Of a stretch of 64,000 nt of DNA, positions 1 through 11,475 are shown piece by piece. The DNA lies in NCBI RefSeq assembly GCF_964204865.1, contig NC_135263.1, positions 5,706,501 to 5,770,500 of the forward strand, written 5' to 3'. Under the pieces are notes generated by a model. The model was not told where the DNA came from. It saw only the letters and a list, made by a program, of their open reading frames with translations, and did not search any database. This DNA comes from Styela clava. Lineage: Eukaryota > Chordata > Ascidiacea > Stolidobranchia > Styelidae. Position 1 is the stretch's first letter; each line of letters starts with the position of its first letter. A program made the translations under genes and the position numbers.

Positions 1-3000
1 GGCGGAATATATGATTGTGTGAAATTGCATGGATTGCCTTGAAACTTGGGACATGGTTTGCTGTGTGGACACTGTGAAACACAAAACTCGTTCTTATTTT
101 GTTTGTATTGCATGAAAGCGCTTATGGTGATTCCATTATTTACCTTTGTAGGCTATTTAATCAAATATTGTGATCAATAATGCTTGCTTCAGACTTAATT
201 TAGACTACCTGTTTAACACAATTTACTAGGAAGAAGTGTACTGATACCAAATTCGAACTTTTGGGGTCTGAGCAATTTTTCTATCCTTGTGTTGTTCATT
301 TTGTTATAAAATTGTGAGTACCTTTTTTAAGAAATATATCATATCAATGTCTTCAATAATAAATACTAACCGGAGCAAAAATGTGTCCTTTGTTAATTTT
401 ACTGTTTGATCTTCGTTTTTTACTCAAATCGGCGCCTTCTATACCCTGCAAGAGAAACCTTGTTAAGATTTTCTTTCGAAGAACCGGAGACTTGAAATTT
501 ATCAAAAGTCACTTACATGAGCTATTAAGTTTCTTGCCTCCATAATCATATGATATCCTGGCCTATTACCTTGTTCAATGATTACCTGAAAGAATGTCAT
601 GTTTTAGTTTGTTCAATGAAAGAATTGCCCCCTCAATAATACAGAACAGTTTATTTCTGCAAGTAAACATTTGTAAGATGAAGTTACCTCTGATTTGGTT
701 TAGCCTACTCAAAATATTTCCAGGAAAGTGAAGAATAAAGATGTATATTTCAGAATTATCTAATCTAGCAAGGGCCAACAAAAGGTTCATGAGCTGTACG
801 TGGATCATCAAATCGACTCGACAAATCAAGGTCATTATATGAACAAAAGAGATTACTTCAATTGTGAGTTTGGTTCTAAAGTGACATATCGATTTTAATA
901 AACATTTTTTACAGAGCGCACCATATCACAGTGATTTTTGAAAAGGATTGTTCAGTAGAGGCCACATAGCACTAAAAAGATATGGAACCAGTAAATAATC
1001 AACTTGAGCACTCATAAAAATTTGTCAAAATCTAGAACAAAGATGGGTAGATTTTCATATGTCGTGCTTATTACCAAATACTTGTTGGTCTTCTCCCACA
1101 GGATTTTTAAAGTTGTCAGTCTTTCTTTTTCTGAAGGTAATTCACTCAATGTGTATGCGGCTACTACTATGTCATAGGTATGCTGAAGGAGAATAAAAAT
1201 CATTTGACGATTTAAGGTTATTACCATTGAAATACTTTTGAAAAGCATTATGAATAGAGTCTAATTCGATAGAAAATAGAATATACATTGTCTTTTGAAA
1301 CAATCCAAGGATAACAAATATTTCTATAAATAGGGAGCAAACAATAACGTGCACTCCCTACTATGTTTACCAGGTTAAGGTTAGGCCATAATTTAATTCC
1401 GATTTTCCCTATTTTTTAGTTCTGTTACGAGTTTGGGGACTGTTTGTTAGTAAAGTAGACAAACAAAGTTAGTCACCTCCATATTGGTACACATACTTCT
1501 GGAGCGCCCAAAAATGTATTTCAACTATATAACAATATAAAACACAAAAAGATTGGGCATTTTCACCTTATACGATAAAGGCAACATTGGCCTGATATAA
1601 ATGCCTGATAGTTCAGCATCATCTCCACCACCAGAGAGTAGAAACTGTGAAGTTTGGTTCATACATTGAGACCAGTCAACGCACATGAAATCTTCAATAT
1701 CTTTACCGAACACAGAGTTGGCTGCCCTGCAAAATACAATGATATGGTGACTCATTCAGGGTATATTTACTTTGGTAATCCGTGGCAAACTGGAAACTCC
1801 AAACATTTATCCTGGAAGAGTGGAAAGCCTATAAGATGGTTCAATCATATGAAGAACCATGGGAGCTCTTCCAGTTCCATTGAATGGGAAGTATAGAAAT
1901 AGTTCACCATTTGTTTGTTTCAGATGTATGGACTTTTGATATTAGAGGAAGGAGTCTCGCATATAATTCTCCCCATGAGATGCGAACCCCCACATTGTCA
2001 TCCTCTCTAGTCCTAGCACAATCACTGAGCCTCTATCATAGCCATAGAGGTTTGTTTAGAAAATACCTGCTATACAAGTGAATTAGTCTGTCCGTTTTGG
2101 CATGGTATAGCAACACATCTGTCTGTGTGTGTCTAGAAATCCCTTTCGGAGAAAGAACCTGTCCCTATATGTAAAAGTGATGGAAAAAAGTTGCCTAGAC
2201 TTACCAGACAGCAGTTCCAGTGCCAGAACCATAATCTAACATGGATTTTGGACGAAAAATTCTATCCCTTCTTTTAATCTAAAATAAAAAAAAAAAATTT
2301 TCAAACGTATTGTGTATAGATTTTAGGACAATTTAAAGTTCAATTTTTAAAAATAATAATCTAAACCTAATTCCTAAAAATACCATATGCTGTGATTAGT
2401 ATACTTTCTGAATCAATTTAAAAGCAATTTGTTTGTAACTTCACATCTTTTGTTCTGAGTGCAGTGAAGGAGCAATAGTACATAGAAGCTTGAAAACCAC
2501 TGGGCTAAATGATAAGACCATCATATCTTAATCCAGAAAACTACGAGTATTCATTATTTTTTTATTAGCTATAATCAGAAAAATATGAACTCAACATTGT
2601 TAATCATGTTAAATCTTGAATATATGCTTTGATCAGATCACAACTGGCATGGCATTGTAGAAATTCCTCCATTAATGCAAACGGAATGTTCTTACTAGTA
2701 AAAAGTATAACAATTTTGTGTTCACCTCAATAAGTACTCTTACAGTGGCCGCATATGCAGCTGGTGCTCGTCCTATAAGATAGGCGACGCAATTCAGTCT
2801 GTCATATCTGAAATATAGAGTTTACATAAGTTAGTTGCAAAGTATACAACATTTTAAATAGGATGTCCTGTTAAAAGATCATTAATAGAGACGGGCAGAT
2901 ACATAGACACAATGTGTTACTTGAAGCTCTCCTACGGCATGTATTGAATCTTTTTATTTAACATCTTTATACTAAGTATTTTGTCCAGAAAAAGCCTCTG

Positions 3001-5322
3001 CGTAGGATAGTTTGAGAGTACCTGGATCTTTTTGGTTCGGCATTACCTCACTTTGGGTGAGATTCTCTACACAATTTATTTCATACTGCTCCATTGTGGG
3101 CATGAGGTAATTGGGATGTGCCGCATATTCAGGCAGGAGATCAATTCAAATTAGAAAGAATAATAATAATCTTAACCATTATTGTGCTATTATAAATACC
3201 AATTATCTTTATTTTTTCGGAATGATGATACATACACAATTTGTCTCCATAGACTCATCCTGAATCTTTTCTTCTCTATATCTATTTTCTCTTCTGCTGT
3301 CATTTCATAATTTAGATTTAATATATCTGCAAAAAATTGAATAATATACGAGCATCAAGCTTTGATTATCTTTGTTTTACATATCAGTGTTAATATGAAG
3401 AAGCTACTGATGATGTTGGTGTTTTGAAAGATTAGATGTAGCGAATGCTTGAACAATAATAGCTATATCATTAGAGATAATCTAGTTACAAAACTATGGA
3501 TGAAAATATTCACAACTTTGGACCAGACATTACAAACACCCCATAATGTAATTAAAATGTCCTTCCGTGGAACATAAAATCAAATATTTGCTCGTCATTT
3601 TTATACGATGGCTTTCGATTCACACACGGCCCTGTATAATCATTCACTGATATTTAAGAATATGTATGGTAGAGGCGGCCAAGCACGATAACTTTTTTGC
3701 ATTGCCTGCACAATTTGTTTACACCTACGATGCCAACTGCTTTTATTTCTAGGCCCTTGCAACTGTCTATGATCAAAATCTATTTTATTGGGATGCCACT
3801 TTTTGAGCCAAAGTAGGTTTCAAAGAAATAATTCATATACGACTAATTTGCTAATTTCTTTCACCCATTCTTGCAATAATATTACTAAAAATACCATAAA
3901 AACGAACTGAACAAAAATAATATTCAGGTATCAAAATAGATATGTAAAAAATATACCTTGCTTTGTTAGTGTCCAATTCTTGTTGGATTTTTTATTCGAA
4001 TGTTTATCCAATCCTACAGGTAATGGTCGATATTGAAGAACATCGCATAACTTTTTGCAAAGTTCAAACACTTTCTTTTGCGGTTCCAAGTTGTAAAATT
4101 CTAAAAAATAAATGAGCTCGAAACAATCATACGAGTTTAGATAATTTGAATTCACAGAGATGGACAAAAACTCTTAAATGTTGGAGTGTTAAATATTTGC
4201 TCGGTAATAACTGTGTGCACTGTATAATCAGTCAAGATTATGAGTCCTTACACTCCAAACAAGGCCCTGTACAAGAACCCCTGTTGTCTAACAATATGTT
4301 AGAAGCTTCCATTTCATAACGACCCGAATTTTTTCCGTTGGGCATTATCTACACAATTTTGGGTACTCCCGTAGTATGTGCACAAGGTAAGGGTTAGGAT
4401 ATTATTTCAGATACAAATACTACGGGAATCACCTAGCTAGTCCCCAAACTCATAAAAAAATAAAATAGGGAAAATTGAAATAAAATTATGTCCTAACCCT
4501 AACTTGGTACACATACTACGTTCCAGTGTCTGCCATCTTGGTTCACATACCTACTTCGGGAGTACCTAATTTTAATACCCCCCCAGGTCATAAAAATCGG
4601 ATTTGAACCAAAGATGTGCAACCTGTGATATCGACATTGTTAAGTCTAATGCTTTGACCACTATCTAGCACTGTAGAATCATGAACAAGGTCATTAATTA
4701 AAAATCCTCTGATTTGGAATTTTGGACTTTTAATGACCATAATTAAGACAAAATTTTCGAGTCAGAAACTCACAAGTTGACTTGATATTCTTAATAGGCA
4801 ATTAATGAAGGCTTGCGTACACAAAGGATTTTGTTACCAAAATGTGATTTTCCAATAGTTACAGAATTGGCGTCAAATTTTTTTGGGGGTTTTGTGTAAA
4901 TTTTTTTACATACCTGAGGGGATGGGGCAGATACAAAGGTAACCAATCTAATACAATGTTTGACAAATACTTCTTTTACCTTTCAAATATGCATTAGCAG
5001 ACTCAACAAAATTATTCGGAAGTCGGACTATCCCCACTCTACATCTCCCAGGATGATAACGCATTCCGCCTTTCCACCACGGAGTCCAGTTCGAATCAAG
5101 TACGAATTCTTTAGAAGGGGAAAAAGAAACATCAGATTCGGTATTATTAAAAGTACTCGAATCAGCGTCTACATAGGGTTCATTATCAGGATTGCACTCG
5201 GGAGTAGACTGAGGTTTGAGAGAGGACTCAGACTGAGGATAACTTTGTGAGTAATATTTTGAAGCACTCAGCATCTTGCTATGTAAAAAACATCTTGCTC
5301 TTATCACAGAACTCAGTGCCAT
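1..5322 (-). CDS. METTL17: METTL17 (mitochondrial ribosome assembly factor, Rsm22 family), 3' end outside window
   Basis: Ten exons on the minus strand join in phase: 5322-4980, 4172-3957, 3326-3236, 2807-2726, 2278-2205, 1726-1567, 1182-1075, 585-517, 445-371 and 71-1 (continues off the edge), giving about 429 residues. METTL17 is a matrix protein needed for small mitoribosomal subunit assembly. The SAM-fold motif LDYGSGTG lies at about residues 258-265 in exon 5, and exons 6-7 carry the family signatures DFMCVDWSQ and DIVVAAYTLSELP. The last exon starts CPHSKPCP and places Cys at about 407, 413 and 421; this C-x5-C-x7-C spacing matches three of the four Fe-S cluster ligands of human METTL17, and the fourth would lie outside the window. 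The N-terminal 110 residues are low in similarity, and the exon 2 acceptor (TTTAAG) is the least certain. The start is the first ATG of exon 1. Confidence 0.9.
1351..1510. repeat. MITE-like palindromic repeat, GGTACACA family
   Basis: The ends are inverted: TTCTGGAGCGCCC with TTGGTACACATAC on the right, and CACTCCCTACTATG with TTTACCAGG on the left. The inside contains GGCCATAATTT and GGGGACTGT segments found again at 15.5, 18.1 and 20.6 kb. It lies in a METTL17 intron. The family matches no named element that I can recall. Confidence 0.6.
1790..2070. repeat. Diverged copy of the TTTATCCCAGG SINE-like family
   Basis: It contains degenerate versions of the family landmarks: a TTTATCCTGG start, a TCAATCATATG block and a TGGACTT-GAGGAAG block. 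It lies in METTL17 intron 5. Clearer copies are at 19.2, 21.2 and 23.4 kb. Confidence 0.45.
2470..2502. repeat. Solo hAT-type terminus
   Basis: The sequence GCTTGAAAACCACTG ending at 2502 has the form of a right hAT end (reverse complement CAGTGGTTTTCAAGC). No matching left end with the flanking 8-mer GGCTAAAT was found in the window, so this is probably a decayed remnant. Confidence 0.4.
4355..4566. repeat. MITE-like palindromic repeat, GGTACACA family (composite copy)
   Basis: Begins GGGTACTCCCGTAGTATG and ends CTACTTCGGGAGTACC, with a second internal terminus TTGGTACACATACTACG near 4507. It looks like two partial copies joined. It lies upstream of exon 2, inside METTL17 intron 1. Confidence 0.6.
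4590..4680 (-). repeat. tRNA-derived SINE head
   Basis: Read on the minus strand, an A-box-like AGTGGTCAAAGCATTAGA is followed about 35 bases later by the B-box-like GGTTCAAATCC. No acceptor stem pairs around it, so this is a SINE promoter rather than a tRNA gene. Confidence 0.45.
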
Positions 5323-5616
5323 TGGATTTATTATTTACCTAGTGTATCTTCACTGTATATAGCACAAAAAATAGAAGTCAACATGTTGTTAAGTTTTCAA
5401 TTTTATTTCAAAAATAATATGTACAATTAAATTTCTAGACGCATCAAAGAGAAAAACACCAAATACGATTAACACATATAAATAAGCAGCAGGTATATAT
5501 ATACATATAAAGATATTTTCAACCAGATTTAATTCAAGTATATTTTAAAAGAAGGAAATCATGTAATCAAATAGTACATACATTTAGAAACAAGCTATCT
5601 TTTACTGCGATTGTGG

Positions 5617-5712
5617 GCACGATGGCCCAGCAGCTCAAGCCTTAGACTCTGCTGTGTTGGCATGGCAAATTCAAATCCCATATGAACCCCTCCAACCCAG
5701 GGCGTAATTTAT
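5617..5712 (+). repeat. tRNA-derived SINE head
   Basis: ATGGCCCAGCAGCTCAAGCC (A-box-like) and AAATTCAAATCCC (B-box-like) are spaced as in a tRNA with a long variable arm. No intact cloverleaf is seen. It lies between METTL17 and GOSR2. Confidence 0.45.
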
Positions 5713-5792
5713 TGAGTAGGCAAGGCCGAACTGAAAAAAATCAAGTCATTCATAGTAGCTCCCTATATATTGTTAAATATCAGTGGATATTT

Positions 5793-5903
5793 GGGCGTTC
5801 CGGAAATATGTGTACCAAGATGACGCAAACTGAACCCTGACCTGGTACACATACTATGTTCAGGTTGTGCGCCATCTTGGTACGGATACTTCGGGAGCTC
5901 CGA
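5793..5903. repeat. Short variant of the GGTACACA MITE family
   Basis: Termini are GGGCGTTCCGGAAATATGTG and ATACTTCGGGAGCTCC, with a second internal inverted pair (CCAAGATGACGC / GCGCCATCTTGG). The same short form is seen near 25750-25853. The rest of 5323-8099 holds no gene I can support. Confidence 0.55.
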
Positions 5904-6599
5904 TATTTGTACAGGACCTTGTTCAATGAAAGAGAGTCGTGGATACGCATTGAATAAAAAAAATGACCCTTACCTGAAAAAATGTTTTTGGTCCATTCTA
6001 TTATAAAGATATAGAGTTATATTTTATCATGTAACTGGATGAAAGTTTAACATTCATAACATAATTACGTTTGAGAAAATATTGATTAAAAATACAGATT
6101 TTGGTCAAAATTAGAAATAGCTGTTGTGAATTCGCTTTGTGTTCTCCTGTTAAAATTATATAACCTGTCATAGAAAACCATTTGTTGAATAGAAAAATGG
6201 CCCAATTATTACATTTCACTCAATCTTTGCTGCTTTCTAAAGCTGCTGATGAAGTCGCATGTTAAGAAGGAAAAGAATAAACCTTAAATTGTTATATCTG
6301 TATATCATATATAGCCGGTTCCAACTTTGATTTACACAAGAAAGCTTAAACAAAAAAAGAAACAAATAGTACTTTAGGTAGCCCATAACAAACAAAGGGT
6401 TCAATGGATTCAGTAAAAGAGCATTTTTTCATGTGCCATGTGCTGCACAAAGATTATACAAGTGAAACAGTTTTTTCTTGCAGTCGATGTGAAATAGAGG
6501 AAAAAACAAACGAGAATTTCGGTCTTAGACCGAAGACTTATCGATCGAAAGTTAGGGGATCCCCCAAAACAGCACTCTTACTCCATAGTGACACCTTGT

Positions 6600-6815
6600 G
6601 TCCCATCACTAATTAATAACTCGCTGATTATACGACATAATTCGCCCAAAATCAATAGACTTCTGGTCCGAAATAAGATGAATGCACATGCAAAACCTGG
6701 AGCAGATTCAATCTCGCTTTCGTGAGATATCGCGTGCATCTAACAGACAGACAGACAAATACCTATCAACATACTTACCGATTAAAATCGATAAGTAACA
6801 ATGTATCACTTGTAA
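6600..6815. repeat. Probable retroelement 3' tail
   Basis: The stretch ending in GTGCATCTAACAGACAGACAG followed by a palindromic GATTAAAATCGATAAGT segment resembles 3' ends of animal non-LTR elements. There is no coding sequence. The call rests on general resemblance only. Confidence 0.3.
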
Positions 6816-7397
6816 AGAATACATAAAGATGTTTAAAAAAAAAGGTCAACCAAAAATTCCCTATAGTTGATAATTCTACAAAAAATCACCCAACTAACAG
6901 TTGGTTAGAGAGAACATTAAAGTTGAAAAATAAATAATGTTGGAAAAAACAAGGAGAATGTGATCTCATTCCGTTTTCTGTCCATATCTTTATCCTGATG
7001 TATTGTAAGTTGATAAATAGTGACAACTGACAATATTTATAATAACACGACACCAGGGTTGAGAAAAACAAATCAAATACATTTAAAATTAGTTACTGGG
7101 CAAGGTGCGGACCTATCTTGTTGTTGAGAAAAAAAGACTTTTCGCTAATGGATTTCAAATTTTCAGTTCTTGAAGATGGGAAGGGCCACTATTTATTCAA
7201 AAAAATTGCTGTTTTATTTTAACACTTTTCATTCAATCGTGCTTGGCCGCCTCTATCAGGCTTGTCTGCCATTTATTTCAGCGAACTCAGTTCTTTCAGC
7301 CTTACAGTACCTATACCTATGGATATAGCAAATCTGTGATTAGATAACTATTTAAAATGATTTCATTTCAAAACTCAGTATTTCCAGCAACAAACTT

Positions 7398-7560
7398 AAA
7401 AAAATAGGTTTCACTCAATCATTAACAAAATTTGGAAATTGAACAAACTGATGAATTTTTCAGATTTGTAGTTCGATATTTATAAAAAAAAATAGGTTTC
7501 ACTCAATCATTAACAAAATTTGGAAATTGATCAAACTGATGAAATTTTCAGATTTGTTCG
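7398..7560. repeat. Two-unit tandem duplication, about 85 bp
   Basis: The unit starting AAAAAAATAGGTTTCACTCA occurs twice in a row (from about 7398 and about 7484), differing at only a few positions. Each includes AAATTTGGAAATTGA and TTTTCAGATTTGT. It is a simple local duplication without coding potential. Confidence 0.8.
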
Positions 7561-8099
7561 ATTTCAAAGTTGATATAATAAAGTATATTGTAGTATTCCT
7601 TGTAAAACAGCTAAATTTTTTCAGAAAGTAAGCCCAGTATAACTATAAACCAAATGACATCCAAAGATAAATTTCAACAAATGCATTCAAAAATTGATAT
7701 CCAATGTCTCAAGGTGTAAAGTTGGTAAGCAATGCTAAAAATGAGATTTATGTTCTTCCAAACGTAGTAAATGTAACCCAACATAAAATAAATGTGCTAA
7801 TCATGCGCATGGGGCTCAGCTTGCCTTGCATTGAGAAAAAGTAAAACAAACCATATCAACTCAAAAAATGAATATTTCAGTATGCACTATAATATATATA
7901 TATAAGAATTAAATATCAAAAATTTCACCGGGATACAAGCGTATCAAGTTTTTAGTAAGTTTGGCTATCAAAAATTAAGTAGCCTATATATACACATATA
8001 TATCATTCATGGTAATTAATATTGCACGACCCAGACTTTGTGGGATGGCATCAATCGTTCTCCTTGTGAATAAGCGTTATCCACCAACAGATAAAAAAA

Positions 8100-8738
8100 T
8101 TAAGCAAAATATTTCCAAATGAGAAACATGAAAATTGTTGTAAGTATCATTCCACCGAAGAGAACAAATTTATCCTGAGTCGTTCGTTTTTCAATCAAAC
8201 GCATGACAGTGTTCGACATTCCGAGAGTGTTGGCAATATTTAGCATTTTGGTTTTGATTCCTTTTAAAGATCCACGCTGGTTTCGTAAATTTTCTATCAC
8301 GCTACTGCCATGACTTATGAGATCATCCATTCCCTTATGAGCACCTTGTAATTTATGATGGTGATTTAAGCTGGCATCCATCTGTATTGAAGTATCGGCG
8401 TCATTCGTAGTAAATTTAGTTTCCATTAATAATTCTCTTTCTCTTTGCTGCTGATTTCTCACATATCTTCTATGTTGAAAATTACGCAAAGCAGATTGTA
8501 AATGTTGACAATCATATTTGACTTGATCGACCTTTAACCTCGCATTTTGCCGCCTCGTCGGATGTTCTTTGTTTACCAAAATATCCAGCCTGTCACAATT
8601 ACCAACAATTTGATCGATGCGAGCTTGTAATTCATTTTCAATGACGTGGATGTCTTCATCTCGTGCCGTTTCTAATCGTCCCATATTTTGTTGGATCTCA
8701 TGAACCATTTTATTGGTTTGATGATATAGATTCTCCAT
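8100..8738 (-). CDS. GOSR2: GOSR2 / membrin, Golgi Qb-SNARE
   Basis: This intronless gene encodes 212 residues, exactly the usual length of animal GOSR2. The product is a type IV membrane SNARE that pairs with syntaxin-5, BET1 and SEC22B in ER-to-Golgi and intra-Golgi fusion. Family signatures include VHEIQQNMGRLETA near the N terminus, RRQNARLKVDQVKYD and LRNFQHRR in the Habc region, and TLGMSNTVMRLIEKR in the SNARE helix, followed by a C-terminal hydrophobic anchor of about 20 residues (LFGGMILTTIFMFLIWKYF). The frame extends 20 codons further upstream, but the internal Met (MENLYHQT) is chosen because it matches the family start and sits immediately after TTTGTTTAAG, an acceptor-like AG. 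Confidence 0.96.
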   Translation of the reverse strand: MENLYHQTNKMVHEIQQNMGRLETARDEDIHVIENELQARIDQIVGNCDRLDILVNKEHPTRRQNARLKVDQVKYDCQHLQSALRNFQHRRYVRNQQQRERELLMETKFTTNDADTSIQMDASLNHHHKLQGAHKGMDDLISHGSSVIENLRNQRGSLKGIKTKMLNIANTLGMSNTVMRLIEKRTTQDKFVLFGGMILTTIFMFLIWKYFA

Positions 8739-9953
8739 CTTAAACAAATATAAAATAAATATAGGAGCTAAAATACTGGAAACAGAAAAAGATTTCATAT
8801 ATCAGTATATAGGCAAGTCAATAAGGCAAATAAACATTTTTCCATTTCTCAAATTTCTAAATTCACTGATTGTGGTGATGTCTTTTGGGTCTGATACAAA
8901 AATAATTCGGCGATTCAACATGTTGATTCAGCTTAGTGAAAACTAGAACAACTCCTTATTACAGTATTATATTGTAAAGCAAAAAAATGTGATATGAAAT
9001 TTTCATGTTTTTGAAAAAAAGGGTGATCTGGCGGAATGAAATTCAGCGTTAAATTAAATCATACCCATCCAATTTTAAACTAAGCAGGTCGTGCAAAATA
9101 GGATATCAATAGCCTTCCGTACAAGACAAACTTATCTTTAAAAACTCAAAATTTGGGCTGTATATTTTACATTACATTTTTGTTTTGCGTTATTTACGCT
9201 GTCACAGAATTTATTTTCACAATTCATTTTTGTTTGCTGTCATTTAACTACTTACGGCCTGTACTTCGCTAGACCCCATTAATTCGCTACACATTAATTT
9301 AAACTCGTGACATAGAATATTAGTGAAAAAATATCAAGCTACTCTCTAAATGGCTTTATAAAGTTAAAGAAAAAATTATGTCCCCAAGCTTTGCAGAGAT
9401 GAGTTTATTGAAAACTAAACCCAACATGTTTTTGTTATGACTTCAGAACTTAGGTTATAAAACAATGAGCGCTCGGAAAATACGGTTAGTAATAAAGATA
9501 AAATATTATCACGCCTATTTGTATATATATATTTATATATACGAAAAAATATATATACAATGTAAGTTTAGCATCTAATATAGCAATTTCAAACTGTGAC
9601 TGCCCCCTACGCTAACCAGTAAAAGACAGGCTAGCCGTAAGCGAAGCCCCAGGCTTGACGTGTCCAATATTAATAAATTTAATCTCATTTTATCTCTGCA
9701 CTCAGAAACTATTCGAGCGTATTGAAATAGGAAAGCACATGTGAGAATATAAAAGAAACATAAAGAGAAACAAAGACGAGAGAGACAAGATTAAAGAGAG
9801 AAACGCCATTTTTTTAAAGGGCTAACGAAAGTAAACATTCGTTGAAATTCAAGAACCGGCGGGGTCGTTCGGAATATGTTCTTGTGGATTTCTTTTAGTG
9901 AACGGTATCTCTGTTCAGTGAGACGATAGGTATTCGTCTATAATTAATGAAAG
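8739..9953. other. Intergenic region between divergent GOSR2 and CASP2
   Basis: There is no gene in this 1.2 kb. It presumably contains both promoters. A purine-rich stretch (AAAGACGAGAGAGACAAG and following, about 9770-9800) precedes CASP2. An out-of-frame ATG at 9947 lies seven bases upstream of the CASP2 start. Confidence 0.5.
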
Positions 9954-11195
9954 ATGGATCGATTGAGCAAAAAAATATTACAGAAAAATAGGCTTTTATT
10001 GGCACGATCATTGGACATCAGCGAACTCTTGCAATATCTGGTTCAAGAAGGAATTTTAAGCGATAGAATGGTTGAAAAAATCGAATCGAAATGCACGACT
10101 TTTGGTAAAAATGTCGCCTTTTTAAATATATTACCCACGAGAGGACCCCTGGCATTTGAAAAATTAGTAACTGGTTTAAAAGAGACGCAACAGGACTATT
10201 TAGCGGAGGCTCTGCAGTTTGACGAAGGTCCCCGAGATGAAAACTCGAACCTGCTCGAAGGACGCGACAGGACAGATACGAAATTCCACGCAAAAGAAAA
10301 TATTTTGACCTCAATGGAAAATCCCATAGACTCTCATGATGGTCCTAGCAATTTGTTGGTCGAAAAGTCCACACTAGAATTCTATCGGGGAAACTACAAC
10401 CGGGGATATAAGATGACGTCACGACCGAGAGGATATGCGCTTATCATAAATGTGACTGAATTCGACAACGGAGTTGATCTCCCGCAAAGACAAGGAGGAA
10501 ATTTAGATAAAGAAAATCTTGGATCCGTTTTACATCATTTAGGATTCGAAACACTTCTTGTGGAAAATCGTACTGCCTCAGAGATAAGCAGCTCTCTGGA
10601 GACGTTTGCGCGCAATGAAAATCATAAATCACGCGACGCTTGCGTCGTCGCCCTCCTTACCCACGGACAAGAGGGAGTTGTCTATGGCCGCGATGGGAAA
10701 ACACTAGTGATTGAAGATATAATATCCCTTTTCGACAATGCTAATTGTCCGAATTTACGGAACAAACCTAAAATATTCTTTGTACAAGCGTGTCGAGGGG
10801 ATCTCTATGACAGGGGAATCGATGAGATCGACGGAGGCGCAAAGATCAGAAAATCTCGGTGCACAACGTCGACGTTTGATTACAGCTTTGACGAACCTCG
10901 TCTTCCTACACGATCGGACATGCTATTTGGATATGCAACTCAGCGAGGGCAAGCGGCAATGCGCAACACTCATCATGGAAGTTGGTACATCGAAGCACTT
11001 GTAAAAGTGTTAGCGAAAAACGCCAAGAACCACGATCTTGCAGAAATGCTGACATCGGTAAATAGCGTCATCAAAGGAATGCAGTGTCACTCGCCTGGAT
11101 CGGACCTTCACAATTGCAAGGAAATGCCCATATTCCACAGCACCTTATGCAAGAAATTGTATTTATTCCCTGGAATATTTCAGAATAAAAAATGA
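9954..11195 (+). CDS. CASP2: Caspase-2, CARD-containing initiator caspase
   Basis: A single open frame of 413 residues encodes a complete caspase-2. Residues about 10-88 form a CARD; NILPTRGPLAFEKL matches the family's LLPKRGPQAF. The p20 part starts near SRPRGYALI (Arg159), with catalytic His237 in LLTHGQEG and catalytic Cys280 in QACRG. FDNANCPNLRNKPKIFF is close to identical with vertebrate caspase-2. EIDGG (Asp293) fits the inter-subunit cleavage site. The p10 part begins near LPTRSDMLFGYAT and includes RNTHHGSWYIEAL (Ser343-Trp344) and the family ending STLCKKLYLFPG. In vertebrates CASP2 acts in PIDD1/RAIDD complexes. Vertebrate CASP2 has many introns; this copy has none, which suggests retroposition or intron loss. 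All catalytic residues are present, so it is probably active. Confidence 0.96.
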   Translation: MDRLSKKILQKNRLLLARSLDISELLQYLVQEGILSDRMVEKIESKCTTFGKNVAFLNILPTRGPLAFEKLVTGLKETQQDYLAEALQFDEGPRDENSNLLEGRDRTDTKFHAKENILTSMENPIDSHDGPSNLLVEKSTLEFYRGNYNRGYKMTSRPRGYALIINVTEFDNGVDLPQRQGGNLDKENLGSVLHHLGFETLLVENRTASEISSSLETFARNENHKSRDACVVALLTHGQEGVVYGRDGKTLVIEDIISLFDNANCPNLRNKPKIFFVQACRGDLYDRGIDEIDGGAKIRKSRCTTSTFDYSFDEPRLPTRSDMLFGYATQRGQAAMRNTHHGSWYIEALVKVLAKNAKNHDLAEMLTSVNSVIKGMQCHSPGSDLHNCKEMPIFHSTLCKKLYLFPGIFQNKK

Positions 11196-11475
11196 AGATG
11201 ACGGGTTTTCTGCCACCAAGCACAATGGTTGAACAGATAAAGCCTCTTCGACAAATCCATGAATCAAACTTTTCCTACCTTTTATTCCTCTTGAAGAAAC
11301 CTTTCTTTCATTCTAACTCATTGTAGAAGATATTGTTCAAACCCTCACTCTAGTATTTAATATATAGCAATGCTTAATTTTAACAAAAATTTTATTTAAA
11401 AAAAAGTCTATTTTACGAATACAAAACATGTAATCATGAAAAATTCTGTTTTTAATAGCTTACAAAAAGCAGCAC

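Noticed and set aside
6404-6616. 70-residue plus-strand frame with CxxC-like Cys pairs
   Set aside because: It runs into a retroelement-like tail and has no recognisable zinc-finger spacing or neighbours.
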